Positions 47,323-58,056 of a stretch of 64,000 bases of DNA are shown one piece after another (the first letter of the stretch is position 1; every line of letters starts with the position of its first letter). The stretch is taken from positions 59,402 through 123,401 of the forward strand of contig MCFE01000222.1 in the NCBI GenBank assembly GCA_002104905.1. Reading direction: 5' to 3'. The DNA is from Basidiobolus meristosporus CBS 931.73. Taxonomy: Eukaryota > Basidiobolomycota > Basidiobolomycetes > Basidiobolales > Basidiobolaceae. Under the pieces are notes generated by a model. The model was not told where the DNA came from. It worked only from the letters and a program-made list of their open reading frames with translations, and searched no databases. A program made the translations under genes and the position numbers.

Positions 47323-48302
47323 AGTCTGCGTCCTGTACAAATCCATCTGCCTTCGCTTTTCCACTAATATTGATGTTGATTCCTGTTCCTTCGCTCTTTC
47401 AATAATATCGATCCTGTAGCAGTTGTGAATATTTTTATCTGAACACTTATCTGCCCAGTTATCTGCCCAATAATCCTCCAGGTGGCTTGGTTCGGATACT
47501 TGAATTTAATCATGAACGCCGAATGTTGAATGTTACATATCACTTCTGTTTCGTTCTTGATCACTACCACAATAGAACTTGCTTTTCCCAGCGTAATGGT
47601 AGGGTCGTCATAAACATACATCAATTTCTCTACGTTTTCTCTAAAAGCTTAATTGTCCAATTTTATTAATGTATCATGGCGCTATCTTTATATGTCTTAT
47701 AACGCCATTCATAGATGCAATGCCGCCGTGCCGTCTATTGCTTGGATTACACTGGGGTTGCGAGATAAGCCTGATGATTCTCAATGATTGTTGCATTCGT
47801 TACGTAGAGTTTGATGCTGGAGATTCGCTCTAAATCCAGTTGTTACAGGTAAGCTGTGATACCACACAATCCTATTGGCCCAGCTTCTATTGGCCACTAA
47901 TATATATCACAAAGCTGACTCAACAGAAGAATGGCAAGCACTAATCAAACGTCAATATTGGAATCTGATACATTATCGCCCTTCAACTCTCACCATCCCG
48001 TCCAGGCTGGCCTAGTATGAATGATAGTTTGGTACTTGAAAGCGTAGTGTACTGTTTTGAGAGCAAATATCACTGTTTACATGATACTTGCTTAAAGTGG
48101 TATTGGCGTTTAATGGTATGTGTGCATAATGGCTATATACACTGGTACTGATATACTCCCATTCATGACTGTTAACACCTTGGTGCATGTAATGCTAGTC
48201 ATGATAGCACTTCCATCCACTTCCTATTAGTGACTGGGTAGTTTGTTTTGTGGTTTGTTATATTTATACTGTTTCTGAAAACCTGTGAACATCATGCATA
48301 AA
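47323..48302. other. intergenic, boundary to the right-hand repeat block
   Basis: About 1 kb of AT-rich sequence with no recognised gene. It separates the gene island from the retrotransposon block. Confidence 0.45.
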
Positions 48303-48440
48303 TAGGGTAAGACAGTCACCACAGGTAAAATCTTTATTTCAGCTGAAACAAAGAAGCCAGTGCTACTATTGTAGCTTTGATACAAGAGTGTGTAGCCAAG
48401 GTGAATTGGTAGGTATGTTAATAAGGAGAAATGGTAGTTC
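48303..48440 (-). mobile_element. LINE 3'-end fragment
   Basis: On the minus strand this is the last about 135 bp of the LINE family: the end of ORF2 (similar to 55288-55350), AATAAA-like TAAAGATTTTACC, hairpin and GACTGTCTTACCC tail. It is truncated on its 5' side by a copia LTR at 48441. Confidence 0.75.
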
Positions 48441-48801
48441 TGTTGTAAGAGTCTTGGAGATATTGGAAGTGATTGGGAGAACAAGTAGATTATGTGGTTT
48501 CACTTAATGATGATATATATTGATACTGTAAATAGTAAGTAATATTTAAACTTTCACATGGTCTTGGCATAATAAGCATATAGAGTAGACTTGGGAAGAT
48601 CCAAGAACATGTGCACTAAGTTTGGGGCTGTTTGGATAACTTTGAGAGTTTTCATGCTCTGGGTACCTGATGTTTATAGTGAAAATATTCTAAGTAAATT
48701 CCAACAAGGAATTTGGTCAGTATTCCCTGAGATTTGTTAGTAATGATATAAGCAGTCATGTAAGGTAAATATTTAGGTGGAACTAACAAATTTTTGCAAC
48801 A
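48441..48801 (-). repeat. degenerate copia LTR (3' LTR of copy E)
   Basis: Reverse-orientation copia LTR starting TGTTGTAAGAG and ending TTTTTGCAACA, followed on its right by the purine tract and the end of pol, as expected for a 3' LTR of a minus-strand element. It carries a small insertion near 48508-48530. Confidence 0.78.
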
Positions 48802-49396
48802 CTCTCACTCAACTAAAAATTCATATTGACCAGTCCTAATTTTGACCCAAGATATTCAAACTTGTCTCTAGCTAATGGTTTAGTAAATATATCTGCAATC
48901 ATTTCATCTCTAGGATAGTTAACTAAGCTAATCATGTTATTCTCTATAGCTTCACATATGAAATGATGTCTATTACTTATGTTCTTAGTTCTAGCATGAA
49001 AAGTTGGATTTCTACCTAAATGTATACATTTTTGATTAACTTGAAATAATGAAGTAGGCTTTTTTTGACATAAACCTAAGTCTTTAAAAAGCATTTTTAA
49101 CCACATTGCTTCTGTTGTAGCTTCACAGGCTGCCATATACTCTGCCTCTGTGGTAGAAAGTGCTACAGTTTGCTGCTTTCTCAAATTCCATGAAATTGCT
49201 CCTTAAGAGTAAAGAAAGGTGTTTCATGTGGTGGATCTTCTGTCTTCCAGGTTTTGTCCCCAATCAGTATCAGAGTATCTCACAAGATACTGCTCTGAAT
49301 CCTTATTGGTGTATCTTAAGCAGATATCAGCAGTTCCTTTTAGATATCTAAAAATCCAATTAACTGCTGCAATATGATCAAATCCATAGTTCTAGT
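48802..49396 (-). pseudogene. copia RNase H fragment (copy E)
   Basis: Minus-strand C-terminal end of copia pol (STTEAEYMAACEATTEAMWL, and KHID-type replaced by KNISNRHHFICEAIENN). Its upstream part is cut by another copia LTR at 49397. Frame breaks show that it is inactive. Confidence 0.8.
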
Positions 49397-49745
49397 TGTT
49401 GTAAGTGACTTGGATATATTGGGAGTGATTGGGAGGGCTAGTAGATAATGTGGCTTTCACTTAATGACTTATTGAATGTAAAAGTTGTATTTAAACTTTC
49501 ACATGATTTTTGCATAACAAACACATAGAATAGGATTAGCAAGATCCCAATAAAATGTATGCAAAGTTTGGGCCTGTTTGGACAACTTTGAGAATTTTCA
49601 TGCTTTGGGTACCTGATTTTTTGGTGAGAATATTTTATGTATATAACAACAAGAAATTTGGTCAGTATTCTCTAGGATTTGAAGGTAATGATCTGAGTGA
49701 CTAAGTGAGGTGAAATATTTAGATGGAATTACAGACTTTTACAAC
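49397..49745 (-). repeat. degenerate copia LTR (3' LTR of copy F)
   Basis: Minus-orientation copia LTR (TGTTGTAAGTG ... CTTTTACAAC) lying between copy E and the pol of copy F, hence the 3' LTR of a second element nested into the first. Confidence 0.75.
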
Positions 49746-51735
49746 CTTTCCACCCAACTAATTGTTCACACTGACTAGTCCTAATTTTGACCCAAGATAT
49801 TCAGACTTGTCCTTAGCTAATAGTTTGGTAAATATGTCTGCAATCATATCGTCTGTAGAACAGTAAGCTAAGTTAGCCAAGTTTTTCTCTTTAGCTTCAT
49901 GTATGAAATGATGTCTAATATCTATGTGCTTATTTCTAGCATGAGAAGTTGGATTACTACCTAGTAGTATACATCCTTGATTGTCATTGTTAATAGGTGT
50001 TTTTTTGACATAAGCCTAAACCTTTAAAAAGCTTCCTTAGCCACATAACTTCTTCTGTAGGCTCACAGGCTGCCATTTACTCTACCTCTGCGGTAGAAAG
50101 TACTATGGTTGGTTGCTTTTGTGAATTCCATGAAATTGCTCCTTAAGAGTAAAGAAAGGTGTATCCAGTAATGGATCTTCTGTCTTCCAGGTTTTGTCCC
50201 CAATTGGCATCAGAGTATCCCACAAAATCCTTTCTGAATCCTTTCTGAAGTACCTTAAGCAGATATCAGCAGTCCTTTTAGGTATCTGAAAATCCACTTA
50301 ACTGCTTCAATATGATCCAATCCATAGTTCTGGTTGTGCCTGCTGACAACTCCCAATGAGTATGAGATATCTGGATATGTTCCAAGTATGCTATACATTG
50401 AGCTGCTGACCATAGTTTGATAAGGAAAGTCAGGGCTTTCAGATGGCACCAAGCTCTCATGATTTGGTTGTGTCTTGACCAAGTTGGGGTTTGTGTCCAT
50501 TGCGTAGCTGCTAGTTTACAGTCTTCCATTTGGTACTTCTCTAGTATATCTTGAATATACCTAGATTGGCGTAGGGTGATAGTCTTGGTACTTCTGATTA
50601 TGCAGAACTTTATCCCTAAGTAGAAACTTAGTTCTCTTAAGTTGACATCTTCAACTCTTTAGATAGGCTGGATTTAGTCTCTTCCAATATTGCTAGGTTA
50701 TTGGTGGCTGTAATAATATCATCCACATTCAGAGCTAATAGAACTGGATTTACTCTATCTGGCTTATAGTATATACTATAGTCAGCATTACTCCTTTTAA
50801 ACTCAAAGATTCCAAATCAGAGTCAATTTTGCAATTTCAGGCTCTTGGTCATTGTTTGTGTATGTAGAGGCTTTATAAGCTTGTAGACCAAATGAGGGTA
50901 ATCTTGGTCAGCAAATCCATCAGGCTGGTTCATATACATGTCCTTATCAGGTACTCCAATCCAAAAATGCAGCTTTTACATCCATTTGAGGAATAAAAAA
51001 CTTATATTTGGCTGCAATAGCTGATGCTAATCTGAATGAAATTAAACTTGGCTACTGGTGCAAAGGTATCAGTGTAGTCAAGTCCTTTTGTTTGAGAGTA
51101 TCCTTTGGCCACAAGTCTTGCTTTGTATCATTCAACTGTACCATTCAACCTTGTATTTTGTATTAAAGATCCATTTGCATCCAATCGATTTCTGGTTGAT
51201 TGGTAATTTGATCAAGTGCCAAGTTTGATTTTCCATTAGGGCCTGATAATTCTCAGTCATTGCAGATCTCCAAAACTTTGTCTGAGGGCAATTCAAGGTC
51301 TCTTTTACAGTCTGGGGCTCACCAATACGGACCAAGTAGGCATAGGCTAAGCTTTGTACCCTCATTGATATAATAATTTGGGATATTTCTTGTCTAGTTG
51401 GATCTCCAGGTATTTGATACTGGAATGATCACTTCTGGAATATTCCTGGGCACTGATTCAGGCTGAACCATGGTTGTAGAGTCCTCTAGAGTGAAAAGCT
51501 TTCTTTGTTTTGCACTGATCTAATCCTGACAATGGGTGGGCTTCAGATCAGAATTTTGTCATCATCTGATGTCAGTTTTTGTGAAAATTTTGAGTTTTCA
51601 TCAAACAACAAATCCCTAGACTTGATCAGCTTCTGTGCTTCAGTATTGAACAGTCTGTATGCTTTACTCTCATTGCAGTGGCCCAAAAAATATGCTTTTT
51701 ACACTCTTTGGCTCATATTTGGACTGCTTTCTTAG
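49746..51735 (-). pseudogene. degenerate copia pol (copy F: integrase end, RT, RNase H)
   Basis: Minus-strand copia pol with many stops and indels: RNase H near 50100, an RT segment with the catalytic VDD still present at 50718-50726, the region matching VKEALNSPQTKFWRSAM near 51290, and the integrase end near 51700. A LINE 3' end truncates it at about 51735. It is useful as an outgroup for the complete copia element. Confidence 0.85.
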
Positions 51736-52184
51736 GGTTTAGGGTTATGGGGAGACAGTCACCAACAAGTGAGATCTTTATTTCTGTCAGAACAAAGAAG
51801 CCAGCACTACTGTTGTAGCTTTGATACAAGAGTGTATAGCTGAAGGGAATTTGTGGATAAGTTAATCAGAAGTGATGATAGTTCTTCAGTGCTCAAGACA
51901 CTGTTCAGTGGGAAGGAGGGTAGCAAGAGGGTACCAATGATTTGTGAACAACATTAATGAGGGGAATATGATAAGGATTGATATTCATCACAAAGGGAGT
52001 GTGCTGCTTCAGACATTGCTGCCAAAGGTCTAGTCAAGTACATCAGGTAGGCCAGCATAGGTTTTTTTAACTGCAGAATATATTGAGCAAACTTCTTGAC
52101 TTCAGGATCTCCAAGTATAGTTCTCCAGCAGGAGCCAGGTGTAGTGCTGTGTGTTCTCTTTCAGGCCTTGATTAGTGGGGTGTT

Positions 52185-53170
52185 TCAGTGGTAAAGTCTG
52201 AGATATAATCTGGTTCTAAGGTAGAGTAGTCTGATCTTGTAGGGCATATGCCCAAAAGCACCATGAATAGCATGTCTGTAGGGGCATTTGGGCAAATGAG
52301 GCACCAGGGATGTAATGCACCATACTGGAAACTTGTCAAGCTTAGTGCAGTCTCTAGAAGTAAGAGAGAGAAGTGGGCAGCCAAATTCCAGAACAGGGAA
52401 GACAAACTGCCTGAGTAGAACAAGGCAGCAGGGAGCTGACGTTGTAGGAGGAGTTACAGGCAGTAGCTTGTGGAGTGCCTGTCTTGTCAGGATAGTTTTC
52501 TTCTTCAGGTGTGCTCCAGAGTCTAGTCCAGTAGGAAGGAAAGGAAAGCCATGATATGTAGCAGAAACCTGAGCAGGTAGAGTGCAGTTCTCTAAGTTGA
52601 TAGGACAGCCCAAAGGTACTGTCTTTGCAATGGAAAGCTGGAGATTATTCTTCTGCAGATAAAGGTGGATGGTCTGGGTGTCTTGTTGCACATTGTAGGA
52701 GGATATTCTGATGTCATCAGCAAAAAGAGTAAACAGACAGTCAGCTGAGAGTCTTGCAAAATTACTCAGGAAGATGGCAGACAGTATAGGACCAAAAACA
52801 GAGCCTTGAACCACTCCATTAGGAACTGTGTACAGTAGCAGAACATTTGCAAAGGGCCATTCTTCAGGAGTAGAAGCAGGGCTGAGCATAGCCAAAACAG
52901 TGAAAGCAGAAGAGCAGACATGGACTTGATACTGGTATTTGAAAGCTTATTGGAGATTGTGTCCACACCTGTGGCAGTGGAGTTGGGAAGCCTCTTGAGC
53001 ACATTATGTGTTCTTGCTTGATCAGGCACATGTGGGGTTGGCCAAGTCTTGAAGTCAGGATGAAAGCCAGGAGTTGAGTGCTGCTTTGTAGAGAAGAAGA
53101 TGTTAGCCAGCTGTTTTGTTGAAGGTAACTTTCTGGAAGAGAGCCTCATTGCCCTGTAGAGTCTTGACAC
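52185..53170 (-). pseudogene. LINE ORF2 remnant (copy 3)
   Basis: Contains RT motifs GVVQGSVFGPILSAIFLS and LFADDIRISSYN, and the downstream LTSRDCTKLDKF region. Frame breaks occur near 52850 and the APE endonuclease half is absent. It matches the C-terminal 60 percent of the ORF2 at 55288-58041. Confidence 0.82.
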
Positions 53171-53250
53171 TGTTCTTGTTATAGAGTTGGAAGATTGCAG
53201 AGTTAAAGAACTTATAATATGGCCCCAAAGCTAAGTATGCAGAGTGTGGT

Positions 53251-53947
53251 TGTTTTGCATCAACATTTAAAACTTGGCCAATTTCACTCCATTAGAAAAT
53301 GTAGTGCCCTAACTGATTTTCTCTAACTCAAACATAACTAATCCCTGTTATGGTTTATTTATCACTTCTCAGAATCTATTTTTATCTGTCACACCTGATT
53401 AATTTTCATGTGGTCATTATGTACTCAACCAATCTGCAAAGCCTTTCTAAGTGATTAGTCATCTGAGATTTATCCAACCACTTAGCAGTTGCCAATACAT
53501 CAACTGATTAATAATGCAATTTTCATTTACCTTATGCATCTATCAACACCCAAACAGATTTCAATTAGTCCAGCCTCTTGGCGCTTACTAATGCAACTCA
53601 GTCAGGAAAGTATAAGTAAAGTTTACTGAACCTTTTGGTTTTGTGTGTGTCTCAACAAAATTAAATTGTGCTTCAGCAAATTAAGAATTCAACAATTCCA
53701 TTCTAGTTTCCACCCAAGCCTAGCACATCTAGTATTCCCAAGAGCACCATGTCTAGCCTGTATAGCAAACCAACTCTGTTGCCTTTATAGCCCAACTCAA
53801 CTATATACAAAACCAATATTAGACCAGAACTTCTCTGCTGATATTTCTGTCACCCTTGACAATTCTAAGATTCTGCACTTAGTTATTACTTAGGTTCAGT
53901 TAACTCATTCAAGAGATCTATTACACTTTTCTCTTGGATACAACAGA
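53251..53947 (+). mobile_element. non-autonomous element X, plus orientation, 3'-truncated
   Basis: From about 53348 onward this is an inverted relative of element X at 53989-54732 (for example GTTTCCACCCAAGCCTAG versus CTAGGCTTGGATAGAAAC at about 54361). It interrupts LINE copy 3 between GTGTGGT and GAATTGCC. It stops after TCTCTTGGATACAACA, lacking the last about 190 bp including the hairpin tail. The 82-codon frame at 53645 is weakly supported and not called a gene. Confidence 0.65.
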
Positions 53948-53988
53948 GGTGAATTGCCTTGGAGTGATATATGACTGTCAGCAGGAGT

Positions 53989-54732
53989 TAGGGGGAGGGA
54001 AAGTCACCAAGGTAGGTGAAATCTTTATTTGATTTCAGACAAGTCTAACTACAAATAAAGAAGCCAGCTGGGAATAGAAGATTCCCAAAGTAAACACTAA
54101 GCTGAATATGAATAAATCTAAGCTAAAGTTAAGGCAGTGTTGTATCCAAGAGAAAGTGTAATAAAATCTTGAATGGTTTAACTGAACCAAAGGGACAATT
54201 AAGTGCAGAATCTTAGAATTGTCAGAGAGTGGCGGAAATATTAGCAGAAAGATTCTGATCTAATATTGGTCTTGGATATAGCTGGGTTGGCTATAAAGGC
54301 AATGATATTTGTTTGCTAGGCAGGCTAGGCTTGGTGTTCTTTGGAGTGCTAGATATACTAGGCTTGGATAGAAACTAGAATGGAATTGTTGGATTCTTAT
54401 TTTTGCTGAGACAGAATCTTAATTTTGTTGAGACACACACTAAACCAAAAGGTTCAGTACACTTTATTTATACTTTTCTGATCAAGTTGAATTAGTAAGC
54501 GTCAAGGGACTGGACTGATTGAAATCAATTTGGGTGTTCATAGGTGCATAAGATAAATGAAAATTACATCATCAATCAACTGATGTCTTGGCAACTGCAC
54601 AGTGGTTGGATAGATCTCAGATGACTAATCACCTGGGAAGGCTTGGCAGATAGGTTGATAACGTGATGACCATTTGAAAATAGATCAGGTGTGATAGCTA
54701 AAAATAGATTCTGAGGTGGGATCAAATAAACT
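53989..54732 (-). mobile_element. non-autonomous LINE-dependent element X (SINE-like)
   Basis: About 745 bp without a supported coding region. Its sense (minus) 3' end is AATAAAGATTTCACC, hairpin, GGTGACTTTCCCTCCCCCTAAC, almost the same as the LINE 3' end. Its 5' end (TTTGATCCCACC) resembles the LINE 5' end (TTTGATCCCGCC at 63704-63715). This suggests mobilisation by the LINE machinery. It is followed on the 5' side by four TTAGGG-type units. Confidence 0.7.
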
Positions 54733-55222
54733 GGGTTAGGGTTAGGGTTAGGGGTAGGGGGAGGAAAGTCACCAAGTGGTGAAATCTTTATTTTACTTAT
54801 GACAAGTATCTAAAGAAGCCAAGTTAATCTGAAGTAATTCCTAGAAAAATAGGTCTGAGAGATATCTTCCTGGTAAGCCAGGTCTGAGAGTTGAGAAGCT
54901 GAGTGGTACTATATTTCCTAGTTAGCTAGGTCTGAGAGAGGTTTCCTGGAAAGCCAGGCCTGAGAAGTGAGAATCTGAATATATCTGAGCTAAGTTATAC
55001 TGGTTTGCGGTAGCTGGATTGTGGCCGGAATGGCCAGTAGACTGGGGGAACTGAGATGAATTTCTGGGCAATCACTGGCCAAATTTACTAGGCAAACTTG
55101 GCCAATTAGCATTTCAAGGATTTCAGCCAATCAGAGCCTTTACTTTGCCCAATGGTTGATCAAGCCATCTCCCAATGAGCACACATCAATTTATTAATCA
55201 AATTTTGCTGGATCCAGGATTT
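54733..55222 (-). mobile_element. non-autonomous LINE-dependent element Y (SINE-like)
   Basis: About 490 bp with the same sense 3' end (AATAAAGATTTCACCACTTGGTGA) and the longest telomere-like tail in the window (plus 54733-54757, GGGTTAGGGTTAGGGTTAGG then GGTAG). The body has an internal repeat around GGTCTGAGAG (54858, 54887, 54929) and is otherwise unrelated to X. No coding region is supported. Confidence 0.68.
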
Positions 55223-55287
55223 GGGTTAGGGGGAGACAGTCACCAACAGGTGAAATCTTTATTTCAGTTGAAACAAAGAAGCCAGCG

Positions 55288-58041
55288 CTACTGTTGTAGC
55301 TTTGATACAAGAGTGTGTAGCTGAGGGGAATTTGTAGGTAAGTTAATAAGAAGTGATGATAGCTCTTCAGTGCTCAAGACACTGTTCAGTGGGAAGGGGG
55401 GTAGCAAGAGAGGCAAGAATGACTTGTGAACAACATTAATGAGGGGAATGTGATAAGGATTGATATTCATCATAAATGGAGTGTGCTGCTGCAGATATTG
55501 CTGCCAAAGGTCTGTCAAGTACTTCAGGTAGGCCAGCTTGGGTTTTTCAGACTGCAGAATAAAGTGAGCAAACTTCTTGACTTCAGGATCTCGAAGTATA
55601 GTTCTCCAGCAGGAGCCAGGTGTTGTGTGGTGTGTTCTCTTCCAGGCCTTAATCAGTGGGTTGTTGCAGTTGTGAAGTCTGAGGTATAATCTGGTTCTAA
55701 GGTAGAGAAGTCTGATCTTATAGGGCATAAACCCAAAAGCACCAAGAATAGCATGTCTGTAGGGGCATTCAGGCAAATGAGGCACCAAGGAGGTAATGCA
55801 CCATACTGCAAACTTGTCAAGCTTAGTGCAGTCTCTAGAAGTAAGAGAGAGAAGTGGTAAGCCAAATTCCAGGACAGGGAAGACAAACTGCTTGAGTAGA
55901 AGGAGGCAGCTGGGAGCTGAAGTTGTAGGAGGAGTAACAGCCAGTAGCTTGTGGAGTGCCTGTCTTGCTAGGATAATTCTCTTCTTCAGGTGTGCTCCAG
56001 AGTCTAGTCCAGTAGGAAGGAAAGGAAAGCCAAGATATGTAGCAGAAACCTGAGCAGGTAGAGTGGAGTTCTCCAAGTTGATGGGAGAGCCCAAAGGTAC
56101 TGTCTTTGCAATGGAAAGCTGGAGATTATTCTTCTGCAGATACTGGTGGATGGTCTGGGAGTCTTGTTGCACATTGGAGGAGGATATTCTGATGTCATCA
56201 GCAAAGAGAGTAACCAGGCAGTCAGCTGAGAGTCTTTGGAAGTCATTCAGGAAGATGGCAAACAGTATAGGACCAAGCACAGAGCCTTGAACCACTCCAT
56301 TAGGAACTGAGAACACAGCTGAGTGCTCACTTGGGTGCATAATTCTTGCTTGTGGATCCAGAAACAGAGACCTGACAAGGAGGGTGAGAGAAGTGCTGGA
56401 GAAGCATTGCAACTTGGACCAAAGCAGATTTCTGTCAACTGAATCAAAGGCCTTAGTAATATCAAATAGAACAGAGGGATACTTGCACTGGAGAGAGTGA
56501 TCTTGGCTAAGTATGACTGCATATTCCAAGGAGAGGCCAGGAACAAAGCCAAACTGTGCAGGATGAAACTTGAGGGAGTCAGAGTAGAGCTCCTGAGCAA
56601 GCAGAAGCTCAAACACCTTTCTGCAGGTGGACAGCAGAGATATTGGCCTGTAGGAGCTAGGATCCAGGTGCTTTCCTTTACCCTTGTACAGTGGCTGAAC
56701 ATTTGCAAAGGACCATTCCTCAGGAGTAGAAAGCTGGGCTGAGCATTGCTGAAACAGTGGAAGCAGAAGTGCAGACATGGCCTTGGTACTAGCCTTCAGA
56801 AGCTCATAAGAGATTGTGTCCACACCTGGAGCAGTAGAGTTGGGAAGCCTCTTGAGCACATTATGGATTCTCCTTTGATCAAGTGCAAGTGGGATGGGCA
56901 GAGTCTTGAAGTCAGGATGAAAGCCAGGAGTTGAGTACTGCTTTGTAGAGAAGAAGATGTTAGCCAGCTGTTCTGTTGAAGGTAACTTCCTGGAAGAGGG
57001 CCTCATTGCCCTGTAGAGTCTTGATACTGTTCTTGTTATAGAGTTGGAAGATTGCAGAGGCAAAGAACTCATAATATGATCCCAGAGCTGAGTATGCAGA
57101 GTGTGGTGAATTGCCTTGGAGTGGTGTATTGCTGTCAGGAGGAGTTTCTCTGTTTTTGGGTTAGGGAAACTCAGGTAGCTTTGTTGCAGGGCTGAAACAA
57201 TGGATTCCCATTTTCTTGAGGTAACAGCAGTAGTCTTGCATGGCAGTGAGAGGGAGGCAGACACCAGAATCAGATGCTTCACAAAGAGCCAGGCATAGTT
57301 GAGATCATCTGGCAGAGAAAGTAGCAAACTGGCAAGCTTCAAGTAGTTCCCAAAGTCTTTCTTCTGATTCTTGGTAGCTTTGTGGGTGAGCACAGTAAGT
57401 TTTGGCAGCTTCTTCTTCACAACTGGTTGCATAGAAAGGGACCAGGCTGGGTGGTCAGATGCTCTCAAGGATCCTAGCTCAGCTCCAGAGAATTGCTTGA
57501 CTTCATTCACAAAGTAGAGGGCAGCAGCAGAAGGGCAGATCCAGTCAACACATCTTTTCTCAGATTGAGCACCTAGTGCTAGCAGATGGCTTTCTCTCAG
57601 GAAGTTCAGTAGGAATGTAGACCTTGGCTTCATTCTTGCAGTCAGAGTAGTCTTGTTCTCAGGATGGGGAATGTTGAGATCTCCAAGCAAGATAACAGGT
57701 GTTGATATAGATTGCTGGTATTGCTGAACTTTCTGGCATATAACTTGCACTTCCTGAAGGGCAAGACTTGGAGGCAGATAGCAGAGCACCAGACTGATAG
57801 TTGGCAACTGGAGAGCAGCACAGTAAGGGGAGTAAAGAGGAACACAGAGCTGAGGAGTATTGATGGTAGAAGAGATGAAGCAGATAGAGGAGGTATTCTT
57901 TGTTCTAGGAGTAGAAAAGCAATATAGATTAGTCAAAAGTATAGAGGGTAGCTGGACATCAATCAAACACAGGAGGGAAAATCTTGAAAGAAGTCTCTCT
58001 AGAGTTGGTCTTGATGGCTGTATGCTGTTGCAGTTAAGCAA
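55288..58041 (-). CDS. LINE ORF2: APE endonuclease, reverse transcriptase
   Basis: A 917-residue protein, intact in this copy. The N-terminal APE-type endonuclease starts at LLNCNS-like LNCNSIQ and shows LLGDLNIPH (about residue 120), DWICPS and ASDHPAWS (about 195), which nick target DNA. The reverse transcriptase shows YRPISLLSTCRKVFE, FDITKAFDSVDRNLLW, GVVQGSVLGPILFAIFLNDF and the catalytic LFADDIRIS (about 612). The C-terminal about 200 residues are conserved between copies but have no recognised motif, and no RNase H was identified. The clade looks I/Tad/jockey-like; exact placement is uncertain. The stop codon lies only about 60 bp before the 3' tail. Confidence 0.93.
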   Translation of the reverse strand: MLNCNSIQPSRPTLERLLSRFSLLCLIDVQLPSILLTNLYCFSTPRTKNTSSICFISSTINTPQLCVPLYSPYCAALQLPTISLVLCYLPPSLALQEVQVICQKVQQYQQSISTPVILLGDLNIPHPENKTTLTARMKPRSTFLLNFLRESHLLALGAQSEKRCVDWICPSAAALYFVNEVKQFSGAELGSLRASDHPAWSLSMQPVVKKKLPKLTVLTHKATKNQKKDFGNYLKLASLLLSLPDDLNYAWLFVKHLILVSASLSLPCKTTAVTSRKWESIVSALQQSYLSFPNPKTEKLLLTAIHHSKAIHHTLHTQLWDHIMSSLPLQSSNSITRTVSRLYRAMRPSSRKLPSTEQLANIFFSTKQYSTPGFHPDFKTLPIPLALDQRRIHNVLKRLPNSTAPGVDTISYELLKASTKAMSALLLPLFQQCSAQLSTPEEWSFANVQPLYKGKGKHLDPSSYRPISLLSTCRKVFELLLAQELYSDSLKFHPAQFGFVPGLSLEYAVILSQDHSLQCKYPSVLFDITKAFDSVDRNLLWSKLQCFSSTSLTLLVRSLFLDPQARIMHPSEHSAVFSVPNGVVQGSVLGPILFAIFLNDFQRLSADCLVTLFADDIRISSSNVQQDSQTIHQYLQKNNLQLSIAKTVPLGSPINLENSTLPAQVSATYLGFPFLPTGLDSGAHLKKRIILARQALHKLLAVTPPTTSAPSCLLLLKQFVFPVLEFGLPLLSLTSRDCTKLDKFAVWCITSLVPHLPECPYRHAILGAFGFMPYKIRLLYLRTRLYLRLHNCNNPLIKAWKRTHHTTPGSCWRTILRDPEVKKFAHFILQSEKPKLAYLKYLTDLWQQYLQQHTPFMMNINPYHIPLINVVHKSFLPLLLPPFPLNSVLSTEELSSLLINLPTNSPQLHTLVSKLQQ

Positions 58042-58056
58042 CAGAACTTCAGGTAG

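Larger units (their letters stand above)
51732..53988 (-). mobile_element. LINE copy 3, degenerate and interrupted
   Basis: Minus-strand non-LTR element, 3' end at 51732 with telomere-like units (plus TTAGGGTTTAGGGTTA), running through the C-terminal half of ORF2 including the LFADDIRISS box, interrupted at about 53250 by a 0.7-kb insertion and resuming at about 53948 for about 40 bp. Sequence is diverged from the two long copies at 55223 and 59311. It inserted into copia pol. Confidence 0.82.

Noticed and set aside
37045-48302. tRNA, rRNA, snRNA genes or CRISPR-like arrays
   Set aside because: I looked for cloverleaf arms, conserved rRNA segments and regularly spaced repeats and found none that I could support; a tRNAscan or Infernal run would settle this.
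54733-54757. True chromosome-end telomere inside the window
   Set aside because: Only about four units, followed by more elements on both sides; better read as an element tail or an internal remnant.
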